Shown piece by piece: positions 15,969 through 24,655 of a stretch of 64,000 nt of DNA. Position 1 is the first letter of the stretch. Each line of letters starts with the position of its first letter. A program made the position numbers and the translations under genes. Source of the stretch: Salibaculum sp031581025 (lineage in GTDB: Bacteria > Pseudomonadota > Alphaproteobacteria > Rhodobacterales > Rhodobacteraceae); the NCBI RefSeq assembly GCF_031581025.1, contig NZ_JAVLCA010000001.1; one strand, 5' to 3'. The notes beneath the pieces are model-generated. The model was not told where the DNA came from and ran no database searches. It was given only the letters and a program-made list of their open reading frames with translations.

Positions 15969-17534
15969 ATGTTGACACGTCTCGACCCCGGCCTGGTGGA
16001 AAGGCCTGACACTGCCGTCGCCCCCCGCGCGGTGATCATCGGCGCGGGGCTTGGCGGCCTCGCTTCGGCCATGCGCCTGGGCGCGCGGGGCTACCGTGTC
16101 GTGGTGCTTGACAGGCTGGACGGGCCCGGCGGGCGCGGCTCGGCGATCTGGCAGGACGGCCACAGGTTCGACCTCGGCCCGACAATCGTCACCGTGCCGC
16201 AGCTGTTCCGCAGCCTCTGGGCGGCCTGCGGGCGCGATTTCGACGCCGAGGTGGACCTGCGCGCGCTTGATCCCTTCTACGAGATTCGCTGGCCCGACGG
16301 CAGCACCTTCACCGCGCGGCAGGGCGACGCGGCCATGCGCGCCGAGGTTGCGCGCCTCTCGCCGGACGATCTGTCCGGCTACGACAGGTTCCTCAAGGAC
16401 AGCGAACGCCGCTACTGGTTCGGGTTCGAGGACCTGGGCCGGCGGTCCATGCACCGCCTGCCGGACCTGCTCAAGGTCCTGCCGAAATTCGCCTGGCTGC
16501 GGGCCGACCGGTCGGTGCACGCCCATGCCGCGCGCCGGGTCAAGGACCCGCGCCTGCGCATGGCACTGTCCTTTCATCCGCTCTTCATCGGGGGTGATCC
16601 CTTCCGCGTGACCTCGATGTACGCGCTGGTCAGCCACCTGGAAAAGGAATTCGGCGTTCACTATGCCATGGGTGGGGTGGCCGCCATCGCGCAGGCCATG
16701 GTCAAGGTGATCGAGGACCAGGGCGGGCAGGTGATCCAGAACGCCGAGGTCGACGAGATCCTGCTGGACCGTGACCGCGGCCGGGATCGCGCGCGGGGCG
16801 TCCGCCTGACGACCGACGAGATCCTGACGGCGGATGTCGTCGTCTCGAACGCCGATGCGGGCCATACTTACGGCAGGCTGCTGCGCAACCACCGCAAGCG
16901 CCGCTGGACACCGGCGAAGCTCAAACGGTCGCGCTGGTCCATGGGGCTCTTCGTGTGGTATTTCGGCACGCGCGGCACCCGGGGGATGTGGCCCGAGGCG
17001 GGCCATCACACCATTCTCAACGGCCCCCGCTACGGCGGGCTGGTGCGCGACATCTTCCGCAAGGGGCACCTGGCCGAGGACATGAGCCTCTATCTGCATC
17101 GCCCCACCGTGACCGACCCGAGTGCCGCGCCCGAGGGGGGCGATACCTTCTATGCCCTCAGCCCCGTGCCGCACCTTGGGCATGATGATCCGGTGGACTG
17201 GGTCGCGCAGGCCGAACCCTATCGCGCCAAGGTGCAGGCGATCCTCGAGGATCAGCTTCTGCCGGGGCTGGGTGATCACCTAACCGCTTCGCGCGTCTTC
17301 AACCCCGAGACCTTCCGCGACCGTTACCTCAGCCCGATGGGGTCGGGCTTCTCGATCGAGCCGCGCATCCTGCAAAGCGCCTGGTTCCGGCCCCACAACG
17401 TGAGCGAAGAGGCCGAGGGGCTTTACCTGGTGGGCGCGGGCACGCATCCCGGCGCCGGTCTGCCCGGGGTGATCTCCAGCGCCGAGGTGCTCGATAGCCT
17501 CGTGCCGGATCCCGTGACGGTGCCGCGGCCATGA
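15969..17534 (+). CDS. crtI: Phytoene desaturase CrtI
   Basis: 521 residues. FAD-binding N-terminus AVIIGAGLGGLASAMRLGAR followed by GGRGSAIWQDGHRFDLGPTIVT, and the C-terminal carotenoid-desaturase signature LYLVGAGTHPGAGLPGV. It desaturates phytoene to neurosporene at the membrane. First of a tight operon crtI-crtB-tspO with ATGA overlaps. Controlled with crtA by the PpsR box upstream. There is no clear Shine-Dalgarno before the ATG. Confidence 0.96.
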   Translation: MLTRLDPGLVERPDTAVAPRAVIIGAGLGGLASAMRLGARGYRVVVLDRLDGPGGRGSAIWQDGHRFDLGPTIVTVPQLFRSLWAACGRDFDAEVDLRALDPFYEIRWPDGSTFTARQGDAAMRAEVARLSPDDLSGYDRFLKDSERRYWFGFEDLGRRSMHRLPDLLKVLPKFAWLRADRSVHAHAARRVKDPRLRMALSFHPLFIGGDPFRVTSMYALVSHLEKEFGVHYAMGGVAAIAQAMVKVIEDQGGQVIQNAEVDEILLDRDRGRDRARGVRLTTDEILTADVVVSNADAGHTYGRLLRNHRKRRWTPAKLKRSRWSMGLFVWYFGTRGTRGMWPEAGHHTILNGPRYGGLVRDIFRKGHLAEDMSLYLHRPTVTDPSAAPEGGDTFYALSPVPHLGHDDPVDWVAQAEPYRAKVQAILEDQLLPGLGDHLTASRVFNPETFRDRYLSPMGSGFSIEPRILQSAWFRPHNVSEEAEGLYLVGAGTHPGAGLPGVISSAEVLDSLVPDPVTVPRP

Positions 17535-18580
17535 TCGACCCGCGCGACCTGGCCCATTGCGAAGCGGCGATCCGGCACGGGTCCTGGTCGTTCCATGCCG
17601 CATCGCGCCTGTTGCCGGCCAGCCTGCGCGACCCGGCGCTTGCCCTCTATGCCTTCTGCCGGCTGGCTGACGACGCCGTGGACCTGCAACCCGAGAGGGC
17701 CGAAGCGGTGCTGCGCCTGCAAGAGCGACTTGACCTTGCCTATGAGGGGCGACCGCGCAACGCCCCCGCCGACCGGGCCTTTGCCGCCATCGTGGCCGAT
17801 CACGACATGCCGCGGGCGCTGCCCGAGGCGCTGCTGGAAGGGCTGGCCTGGGATGCCATGGGCCACCGCCCGGCAACCCTGTCCGAGCTGCGCGCCTATT
17901 CGGCGCGGGTGGCCTCGGCGGTGGGGGCCATGATGTGCGTGCTCATGGGCGTGCGCGACCGCGACGCGCTGGCCCGGGCCTGTGACCTGGGCGTGGCGAT
18001 GCAACTGACCAATGTCGCCCGCGACGTGGGCGAGGATGCCCGCGAGGGGCGGCTTTACCTGCCCGCCGACTGGATGGAGGAGGCGGGCCTGGCCCCGGAC
18101 GCATTCCTGGAGGCGCCACATCCCTCGCCGGTGATCGCCGACCTGGTGCGCCGGCTGCTGGCCGAGGCCGACCGTCTCTATATCCGCTCCGAGGCCGGGA
18201 TCGGGGCCTTGCCCATGGCCTGCCGCCCGGGGATCTTCGCGGCGCGCTACATCTACGCCGGGATCGGCGCGCGACTGCGGCGGACGGGCTGCGACCCGGT
18301 CTCGGCCCGCGCCCGCACGGGCCGGGTGCAGAAACTGGGCTGGTTGGCGCTGTCGGGCCTGCGGGCGGGGGCGACCGCGGCGCTGCCCACCTCGCCGGTG
18401 ATCTTCGCCCGCCCGCTGCCTGAAACCGCCTTTCTGGTCGAGGCCGCGGCCGACCCCGCCGCCCCGGTCCAGGACTGGAGCGACACGCTCTATGCCACCA
18501 TGGCCCAGCTCAAGACCCGCGATGCCGCCCGCAGCGCGGCGTTGCAGACGGGCGCCGCGCGGGTTAAAGGCTACGCATGA
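17531..18580 (+). CDS. crtB: Phytoene synthase CrtB
   Basis: 349 residues. Both aspartate-rich motifs of trans-isoprenyl condensing enzymes are visible: ADDAVDLQ near residue 52 and DVGEDAREGRLYLP near residue 165. It joins two geranylgeranyl diphosphates to phytoene. Start overlaps the crtI stop and stop overlaps the tspO start, both as ATGA. Confidence 0.96.
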   Translation: MIDPRDLAHCEAAIRHGSWSFHAASRLLPASLRDPALALYAFCRLADDAVDLQPERAEAVLRLQERLDLAYEGRPRNAPADRAFAAIVADHDMPRALPEALLEGLAWDAMGHRPATLSELRAYSARVASAVGAMMCVLMGVRDRDALARACDLGVAMQLTNVARDVGEDAREGRLYLPADWMEEAGLAPDAFLEAPHPSPVIADLVRRLLAEADRLYIRSEAGIGALPMACRPGIFAARYIYAGIGARLRRTGCDPVSARARTGRVQKLGWLALSGLRAGATAALPTSPVIFARPLPETAFLVEAAADPAAPVQDWSDTLYATMAQLKTRDAARSAALQTGAARVKGYA

Positions 18581-19044
18581 TCTGGCTCTACTTCCTGATT
18601 TTCCTCGCGGCCTGCCTCGCCGCGGGCAGCACCGGCGGCCTGTTTCCGCCCGGCCGCTGGTATGAAGAGCTCAACAAACCGCCCTGGACCCCGCCCAACT
18701 GGCTGTTTCCCGTGGCCTGGACCACGCTTTACATCTGCATCGCCACCGCCGGGGCGCGCGCGGCGGTCAGCCCCGACAACGGCTTGGCCATGGCGCTGTG
18801 GTCGCTGCAGATCGCGCTCAACGGCCTCTGGACACCGGTCTTCTTCGGGCTGGGCCGGATGCGGTTGGGTTTGATCGTGCTCTGTGGCCTCTGGGGCGCC
18901 GTGGCCGCGACCATGCTGGCGCTGTGGCAGGTGGACACGCTGGCCGGGGTGCTGTTCCTGCCTTACCTCGCCTGGGTCTCGGTGGCCGGGGCGCTCAACC
19001 TTTCGGTGCTGCAGCGCAACCCCGAGATCGCCAAGGCCGGTTAG
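18577..19044 (+). CDS. tspO: TspO/MBR family tryptophan-rich sensory protein
   Basis: 155 residues with five membrane helices and the conserved GLFPPGRWYEELNKPPWTPPNWLFPVAWT segment split over helices 1-2. In Rhodobacter sphaeroides TspO binds porphyrins and down-tunes photosynthesis genes under oxygen, and its gene occupies the same place between crtB and crtC. Its stop codon overlaps the convergent crtC stop by 4 nt (TTAG), so there is no room for a terminator between them. Confidence 0.94.
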   Translation: MIWLYFLIFLAACLAAGSTGGLFPPGRWYEELNKPPWTPPNWLFPVAWTTLYICIATAGARAAVSPDNGLAMALWSLQIALNGLWTPVFFGLGRMRLGLIVLCGLWGAVAATMLALWQVDTLAGVLFLPYLAWVSVAGALNLSVLQRNPEIAKAG

Positions 19045-19967
19045 CCAAAGCGCCAGCGCGCGCGCCGGGGCACCCGCACCGCCAGCATCGGCTTGAGCAG
19101 GGGCGAGCGGAACCGCGTCAGATCGAGTGTTTCATGTACGCCGACCGTTTCTGCGCCGTCGAGGCGCGTGCGCACCGCGGCCCGGGTGTAAAAGGGCGCA
19201 TCCAGCATCGACTGCACCTGGCGGGGGGCATAGCCCGCATCCGCTCGTGTCTCGCGGCGCATGGCCCAGAGGCTGCGCCGCAGCGGGGCCTTGGGCGGCG
19301 GGGTGATGGCCCGGGCCGTGCCGGTCTCGTCAAATCGGACGCCGACCCCCAGTTGCGAGCCATCCAGCCGCGTCGCGTCGTAGAAACAGGTGCTGCCTGT
19401 CCCGGTCGGAAACCGGCCCCAGGTCCAACGGCTGAAATCCTGCTCCAGCGCCCGGGTGCCGAAATTGGCGTCGAAATATCCGTGTCCGTCCCATTGCCAT
19501 CCGGGGGCCTCCAGATCGACCGAGATCGTGCTGGTCGGGGCGAAGGGCCGCCAGACATGCGCCCCGTCCGGCGTCAGCGGCAGCTCCACGCCGGTTATCG
19601 CCGAGGGCCGCACCCGGATCGTGCCGCGCACCGGGCCCACCATGGGCAGAGCGCCGATCTCGTTGACGGATATCACCAGCTCCTCGCCGGTCCAGTGCAG
19701 CGACGACGGCCCGACGGTAAACCGGTCGGCGCTCTGGCGCAGGGCGCTGCGGCCGCGGTCTGTCATGGTGAACCGCCCGCCGGGGCCGTAGGTGGCGACG
19801 TTGATGCAGACGTTGTTGTCGGGCGCGCGCCGGCCTGACCAGGCATACCAGGGCGAGAAGACCGAGCCGATGAAGGCGATGACACTTATGGATCGCCCGC
19901 AATGGTCGCTGATCCCGTCGATATACCACCAGGCATAGCCGTTGGGCGGGACGGCGAGGTCGAACAT
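19041..19967 (-). CDS. crtC: Hydroxyneurosporene synthase (carotenoid 1,2-hydratase) CrtC
   Basis: 308 residues opening with MFDLAVPPNGYAWWYIDG and GSVFSPWYAW, hallmark of CrtC, which adds water across the C1-C2 double bond of neurosporene. The start at 19967 lies inside crtD, giving an 82-nt overlap in a different frame. The conserved N-terminal block begins only a few residues after this Met, so the overlap cannot be much shorter. Confidence 0.93.
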   Translation of the reverse strand: MFDLAVPPNGYAWWYIDGISDHCGRSISVIAFIGSVFSPWYAWSGRRAPDNNVCINVATYGPGGRFTMTDRGRSALRQSADRFTVGPSSLHWTGEELVISVNEIGALPMVGPVRGTIRVRPSAITGVELPLTPDGAHVWRPFAPTSTISVDLEAPGWQWDGHGYFDANFGTRALEQDFSRWTWGRFPTGTGSTCFYDATRLDGSQLGVGVRFDETGTARAITPPPKAPLRRSLWAMRRETRADAGYAPRQVQSMLDAPFYTRAAVRTRLDGAETVGVHETLDLTRFRSPLLKPMLAVRVPRRARWRFG

Positions 19968-21457
19968 CGGTCCTGCACGATCGCCTCGGCCGCGTGCCGG
20001 GCGGAGAGCGTGGCCATCGGCACCCCCGCCCCCGGGTGCGTCCCGCCCCCTGCCAGGTAGAGGCCCGCAACCGGCGTCCGGGCCGTCGGCCGGCTCAGCG
20101 CGCCGGTCAGGCCCTGCGGGCTCTGCCCGTAAAGGGAACCGGCCGTCGCGGGAAACAGCTGCTCGAACCCGCGCGGCGTCGTCAGTGCCTGCGCGTCGGG
20201 CGGTGGATCGAAGGTCAGCCCGAAGCGGGCCAGCGTCTGAAATGTGCGTGTCCGGCATGTCTCGAACTCCGTCTCGGTGGGGGCCTGCGTTAGCGGGGCG
20301 GCATTGGCGATGATCTCGAAGCGTTCGGGCGCGGGGGTGCCGCCGGGCGTGCCGCGATCCTGCGCGCACAGGTAAAGCGTCGGGTCGGCCACACTCCGGC
20401 CTCCTGCGATGGCGTCGAATTCGGGCTTGGGCGCGTCGCGGAAAAAGACGTTGTGATGGGCCAGCTCCGGCCCGGTCGGCGTGGCGGCGAAGGCCCAGAC
20501 CTCAGCCGAGAGGCTGCGCGGCGCGCGGCGCGTCTGCGGCGCGACCGTTTCGACTGCCGTGCCCAGTTGCCCCGTGGCCAGCGCGCGCGGGTCGCCGTTG
20601 AACAGCACGACATCGGCGCGATAGCGTGTGCCATCGGCCAGGCGCGCTCCGGTCGCGCGGCTGTTTTCCACGGTGATCTCCGTGACATGCGCGCCGTAGT
20701 GAAAACGCGCCCCATGGCTGCGGGCCAGCCCCTCGACGGCCTGGGCAAGACGGTGCATGCCACCCTCGACCACCCAGACGCCCGCCGCCTCGGCCTGCCA
20801 AATCAGTGCCAGCAGGGCCGGGGTGCGATAGGGCGAGCCGCCCACGTAGGTGGCATAGCGGCCGAAAAGCTGCGCCAGCCGCGCATCGTCGAATTGGCGC
20901 GCCAGGCTGCGGGCAAGGCTCGAGAGCGGTGCCATGGCCGGGATAAGCGTGGGCCGGGCAAGCACATGGCGGGTCATCCCGGCCAGCGAGGGCGTGGCGG
21001 CCTGCATCATGGGCGTGTCGAAGGCCTCGAACAGGCGGCGCGCGCGGTCGGAAAAGCGGCGGAACTGCCCGGCCGCGCGCGTGCCCGCGAAATCGGCGAT
21101 GGCTGCGGAATTGGTTTGCGCGTCATCGAACAGGTCCAACCGGCTGCCGTCGGGCCAGAAGTGCCGGGCCAGCAAGGGTTGGCGGATCAGCGTGACATGG
21201 TCCTCCAGCCGGGTGCCGAGGTCGCGGAACAGCGCCTCGAAGACCGGGCGCATGGTCAGCACCGTCGGCCCGGCATCCACCGGCCCTGTAACCGAGGGCA
21301 GAGAGCGCATCCGCCCGCCCGGGGCACTGTGCCGCTCCAGGACGGTGACATCGTATCCGGCCGCAGCCAGCCGCGCGGCCCCGGCCAGCCCGGCGATGCC
21401 GGCGCCGACCACCAGCGCGCGCGGGCCTGCGGGCGAGGGTGTGTTGCAAGGTGTCAT
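19886..21457 (-). CDS. crtD: Methoxyneurosporene/hydroxyneurosporene dehydrogenase CrtD
   Basis: 523 residues related to CrtI: N-terminal ALVVGAGIAGLAGAARLAAAG and GGRMRSL, C-terminal LYLAGGGTHPGAGVPMATLSA. It introduces the 3,4 double bond in spheroidene synthesis. The tail after AEAIVQDR is about 27 residues that run on over the crtC start and looks like an extension created by the overlap. First gene of the crtD-crtC operon, facing crtE across two PpsR boxes. Confidence 0.94.
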   Translation of the reverse strand: MTPCNTPSPAGPRALVVGAGIAGLAGAARLAAAGYDVTVLERHSAPGGRMRSLPSVTGPVDAGPTVLTMRPVFEALFRDLGTRLEDHVTLIRQPLLARHFWPDGSRLDLFDDAQTNSAAIADFAGTRAAGQFRRFSDRARRLFEAFDTPMMQAATPSLAGMTRHVLARPTLIPAMAPLSSLARSLARQFDDARLAQLFGRYATYVGGSPYRTPALLALIWQAEAAGVWVVEGGMHRLAQAVEGLARSHGARFHYGAHVTEITVENSRATGARLADGTRYRADVVLFNGDPRALATGQLGTAVETVAPQTRRAPRSLSAEVWAFAATPTGPELAHHNVFFRDAPKPEFDAIAGGRSVADPTLYLCAQDRGTPGGTPAPERFEIIANAAPLTQAPTETEFETCRTRTFQTLARFGLTFDPPPDAQALTTPRGFEQLFPATAGSLYGQSPQGLTGALSRPTARTPVAGLYLAGGGTHPGAGVPMATLSARHAAEAIVQDRCSTSPSRPTAMPGGISTGSATIAGDP

Positions 21458-21486
21458 GTCCCGAGTGTTGACTCGCGGGCCGAAAG

Positions 21487-21504
21487 TGTCCAGTTTAATT
21501 TACA
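21487..21504. promoter_or_regulatory. PpsR box 1 between crtD and crtE
   Basis: Perfect TGT-N12-ACA (TGTCCAGTTTAATTTACA). Together with the second box 7 bp away it forms the tandem arrangement that a PpsR tetramer binds cooperatively, covering the promoters of both divergent operons. Confidence 0.88.
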
Positions 21505-21511
21505 CAGCCCA

Positions 21512-21529
21512 TGTCGCACAAAGCGGACA
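21512..21529. promoter_or_regulatory. PpsR box 2 between crtD and crtE
   Basis: TGTCGCACAAAGCGGACA also fits TGT-N12-ACA but has a GC-rich centre, so it is probably the weaker partner of the tandem pair. The possible long start of crtE at 21511 overlaps this box, which argues for the later start at 21553. Confidence 0.75.
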
Positions 21530-21552
21530 TATGGCGGATGCAGGAGGGCGCG

Positions 21553-22428
21553 ATGCCACTATCCCACCGGATCGAAGCCGCGCTGGACCGCGCCCTGGAC
21601 CGGGCGCAGGGCGCCGCGGCCCCGCCGCGCCTGTCGGCCGCGCTGACCTATGCCACCAAGCCCGGCGGTGCGCGAATACGCCCAACCATCCTGATCTCGG
21701 TCGCCCGCGCCTGTGGCGACGATACGCCCGCGCTGACCGATGCCGCCGCCTGTGCGCTTGAATTGATGCACTGCGCCAGTCTTGTGCATGACGACTTGCC
21801 CTGTTTCGACGATGCGGACCAGCGCCGCGGCAAGCCTGCGGTCCATCGTGCCCATTCCGAACCCCTTGCGGTGCTGACCGGCGACAGCCTGATCATGCTG
21901 GCCTTCGAGGTGCTGGCCGGCGCTGGGGCGGACCACCGCGCCGAGGCACGGGCGGGGCAGCTGGTGCTGGCCCTCGCCCGGCGCAGCGGGATGCCGGGCG
22001 GCATCTGCGCGGGCCAGGGCTGGGAAAGCGAGCCGCGCGTGGATCTGCACGCCTATCACATGTCCAAGACCGCCGCGCTCTTCATCGCGGCGACGGAAAT
22101 GGGAGCCATTGCCGCCGGCCACGACCCCGAGGCCTGGCACGACCTTGGCGCGCTGATCGGCGAGGCCTTCCAGGTCGCCGACGACCTGCGCGACGCGGTG
22201 CTCGACGAATCAGATCTCGGCAAACCCGCCGGTCAGGACGACTTGCATGGCCGGCCCAACGCCGTGGCGCAACTGGGCGTCATGGGCGCGCGTGATCGGC
22301 TGTCGGACACGCTGGCCGGGGCGATTGCCTCGATCCCGTCCTGCCCCGGCGAGGCGGCGCTGGCCGAGATGGTGCGCCGTCAGGCCGAGGCGATCATGCC
22401 CGTCCTGCCCGCGCGCTATTCGGCCTGA
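21553..22428 (+). CDS. crtE: Geranylgeranyl diphosphate synthase CrtE
   Basis: 291 residues. First aspartate-rich motif HDDLPCFDDAD near residue 84 and second DDLRDAVLD near residue 211, as in bacterial prenyl synthases. It supplies C20 for carotenoids and for the phytyl tail of bacteriochlorophyll. Start placed at 21553 because AGGAGG lies 6 nt upstream; the longer ATG at 21511 falls in a PpsR box. Confidence 0.95.
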   Translation: MPLSHRIEAALDRALDRAQGAAAPPRLSAALTYATKPGGARIRPTILISVARACGDDTPALTDAAACALELMHCASLVHDDLPCFDDADQRRGKPAVHRAHSEPLAVLTGDSLIMLAFEVLAGAGADHRAEARAGQLVLALARRSGMPGGICAGQGWESEPRVDLHAYHMSKTAALFIAATEMGAIAAGHDPEAWHDLGALIGEAFQVADDLRDAVLDESDLGKPAGQDDLHGRPNAVAQLGVMGARDRLSDTLAGAIASIPSCPGEAALAEMVRRQAEAIMPVLPARYSA

Positions 22429-22433
22429 CACCG

Positions 22434-23573
22434 GTGCCTGCGCTGGATCAGGTGCCCGGCGTCCGGGGGGTTCAACTGCCCCGACGGGGCTGGTTTGCCC
22501 GCCTCGTGGCCCGGCCCGGGGCGCAGGCCTTTTGGTCCCGTCTGCCCCTCGGGGCGACCTTGGCGCGCCGCGACGGGGCCGAGATTTTCGATATTCTCCA
22601 GGGCTTTGTTGCCTCGCAGGTGCTGCTCGCCCTGGTCGAGCTGGACCTGCTCGAGGCCCTGCTGGCCAGCCCGCAACCCCCCGATGCCCTGGCCCGGCCT
22701 CGCGGCGTGGCGCCCGATCGCATGGCGGCGCTTTTGCAGGCGGGGGCGGCGCTGGGCTTGCTGCGGTGCCATCGTGACGGGCGCTACGGGCTGGCCCGGC
22801 GCGGGGCCGCGATCCTGGGTGTGCCGGGGCTTAGGGACATGATTCGCCACAATGCGGTCTTCTATCGTGACATGGCCGATCCGGTTGCCGTCCTGCGCGA
22901 GCAGGGCGAAACAGGGCTGTCGCGGTTCTGGCCCTATGTGCTGGGCGGCACCGAGGACGTACGCGCGCCCGAGGCGGCGCGCTATTCCGATCTCATGGCC
23001 CGCTCGCAGGTGTTGGTGGCCGAGGATACGCTGCGCGCGGTCTCGCTGCGCGGTGTGACGCGGCTGATGGACATCGGCGGCGGGTCGGGCGTGTTCCTCT
23101 CGGCCGCAATGACACGGTATCGCGGGTTGTGCGGCATGCTGCTGGACCTGCCAGAGGTCATCGGCCAGGCCGAATCGCGGCTGACCCGCAGCGGGCTGTC
23201 CAACCGGGTCGAGTTGTGCCCGGGCACCTTCCGCGCGGGGGCGTTGCCGGGCGGGGCGGATGCGATTTCGCTGGTGCGGGTGCTTTATGATCACGACGAC
23301 GCAACGGTTGTCGATCTGCTGGCCCGCGTGCACGCCGCGCTGCCGCCGGGCGGGCGGTTGATCGTTTCGGAGCCCATGGCGGGCGATGCCCGGACGGACC
23401 GGGCCGGAGACCTCTATTTCGCCTTTTACACCATGGCCATGGGCACCGGGCGTGCCCGGTCGCCGGCGCGAATCGCGGAACTGTGCCGGGACGCCGGGTT
23501 TGACCGAGTGCGCATCTGCCGCGCGCGGCGGGGCTATGTCACGCGCGTCGTGACCTGCGCCAAGCCGCGCTGA
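22434..23573 (+). CDS. crtF: Demethylspheroidene O-methyltransferase CrtF
   Basis: 379 residues starting at GTG, 5 nt after crtE, with no strong ribosome site, so probably coupled. An N-terminal dimerisation/winged-helix region is followed by a SAM-binding motif MDIGGGSGVFLSA near residue 216 and VRVLYDHDD, typical of plant-type O-methyltransferases such as CrtF. It methylates the 1-hydroxyl of demethylspheroidene. Confidence 0.94.
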   Translation: MPALDQVPGVRGVQLPRRGWFARLVARPGAQAFWSRLPLGATLARRDGAEIFDILQGFVASQVLLALVELDLLEALLASPQPPDALARPRGVAPDRMAALLQAGAALGLLRCHRDGRYGLARRGAAILGVPGLRDMIRHNAVFYRDMADPVAVLREQGETGLSRFWPYVLGGTEDVRAPEAARYSDLMARSQVLVAEDTLRAVSLRGVTRLMDIGGGSGVFLSAAMTRYRGLCGMLLDLPEVIGQAESRLTRSGLSNRVELCPGTFRAGALPGGADAISLVRVLYDHDDATVVDLLARVHAALPPGGRLIVSEPMAGDARTDRAGDLYFAFYTMAMGTGRARSPARIAELCRDAGFDRVRICRARRGYVTRVVTCAKPR

Positions 23574-23601
23574 CAGGCATGACCTGTCAGTTTGGCAAAT
23601 A

Positions 23602-23641
23602 TGTAAACAAAGATTGACACATTGCGCTGTTTGGATAGACT
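23602..23641 (+). promoter_or_regulatory. bchC promoter with PpsR box
   Basis: Perfect PpsR box TGTAAACAAAGATTGACA at 23602-23619. Its last six bases are a consensus -35 (TTGACA), followed after 16 bp by TAGACT (23636-23641) as -10. A degenerate half box (TGTCAGTTTGGC) precedes it at 23585. PpsR bound here would block RNA polymerase directly; this promoter should drive bchCXYZ and contribute to puf. Confidence 0.85.
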
Positions 23642-23713
23642 TACATTGAGACGCCAGTGCCAATCCCGCCGAATCTTTCGGCACACCGGCGCCACGACAG
23701 GCAGGAGGCGACC

Positions 23714-24655
23714 ATGCAAACCCGTGCTGTCTATCTGAACGGTCCCCGCGATCTTCATTTGGACACCCTCGCGCTCAAGGCGCCGGGGGCTGGGGACGTG
23801 GTTGTCGACATCGTCCATTCCGGCATTTCCACCGGCACCGAGAAACTGTTCTGGAGCGGGGACATGCCCCCGTTCCCCGGCATGGGCTATCCGCTGGTGC
23901 CCGGCTACGAGGCTGCCGGAGAGGTGGTCGAGGCCGCCGCCGGAACCGGGTTCAAGCCCGGCGATACCGTTTTCGTGCCCGGCGCGGACTGCTTCAGCGA
24001 CGCCTTCGGCTTGTTCGGCGGGTCTGCCGCGCGGCTGGTCACCCGGGCCGACCGGGTCACCCGGATCGACGCCGGCCTTGGCGCCGAGGGCGCGTTGCTG
24101 GCGCTGGCCGCCACCGCGCGCCATGCCATGGCCGGTCTGGACAAGACCGTGCCCGACCTGATCGTCGGCCATGGTGTGCTGGGCCGCCTTCTGGCGCGGC
24201 TGACCGTTGCCGCCGGGGCCCCCGCGCCCACGGTCTGGGAAACCATGCCGGCCCGCCGCGAGGGCGCCGAAGGCTACGAGGTCATCGCCCCCGAAGAGGA
24301 TACACGCCGCGACTATCGCGCGATCTACGATGCCTCGGGCAATTCCGACATCCTCAATGATTTGATCGGGCGCATCGCGCGCGGCGGCGAAGTGGTGCTG
24401 GCGGGCTTTTACCCGCAGGCGCTGTCCTTCGCCTTTCCGCCCGCCTTCATAAAGGAGGCGCGCCTGCGCGTCGCCGCCGAATGGACGCCCGAGGACATGC
24501 AAGCCACCGCGGCGCTGGTCGACAGCGGCGCGCTCAGCCTCGGCGGGCTGATCACGCACAGGGCAGATGCGTCCCGGGCCGACATGGCCTACCGCACCGC
24601 CTTTGAAGACCCTGCCTGCCTGAAAATGATGCTCAACTGGAAGGACGCAGCGTGA
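23714..24655 (+). CDS. bchC: 3-hydroxyethyl bacteriochlorophyllide a dehydrogenase BchC
   Basis: 313 residues of the medium-chain dehydrogenase type (PGYEAAGEVVEAAAGTGFKPGDTVF) as in BchC, which oxidises the 3-hydroxyethyl group to acetyl. Start at 23714 has GCAGGAGGCG upstream. It ends in GTGA overlap with bchX. First gene of the bch-puf superoperon. Confidence 0.95.
   Translation: MQTRAVYLNGPRDLHLDTLALKAPGAGDVVVDIVHSGISTGTEKLFWSGDMPPFPGMGYPLVPGYEAAGEVVEAAAGTGFKPGDTVFVPGADCFSDAFGLFGGSAARLVTRADRVTRIDAGLGAEGALLALAATARHAMAGLDKTVPDLIVGHGVLGRLLARLTVAAGAPAPTVWETMPARREGAEGYEVIAPEEDTRRDYRAIYDASGNSDILNDLIGRIARGGEVVLAGFYPQALSFAFPPAFIKEARLRVAAEWTPEDMQATAALVDSGALSLGGLITHRADASRADMAYRTAFEDPACLKMMLNWKDAA

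Noticed and set aside
15144..17279. Minus-strand ORF of 711 codons that would fuse crtA with the complement of crtI
   Set aside because: Only the last about 235 codons resemble a protein family (CrtA); the rest is the crtI shadow and crosses the PpsR box.
21511..21552. Upstream crtE start at ATG 21511
   Set aside because: It overlaps the second PpsR box and lacks a ribosome site, whereas 21553 has AGGAGG at good spacing.
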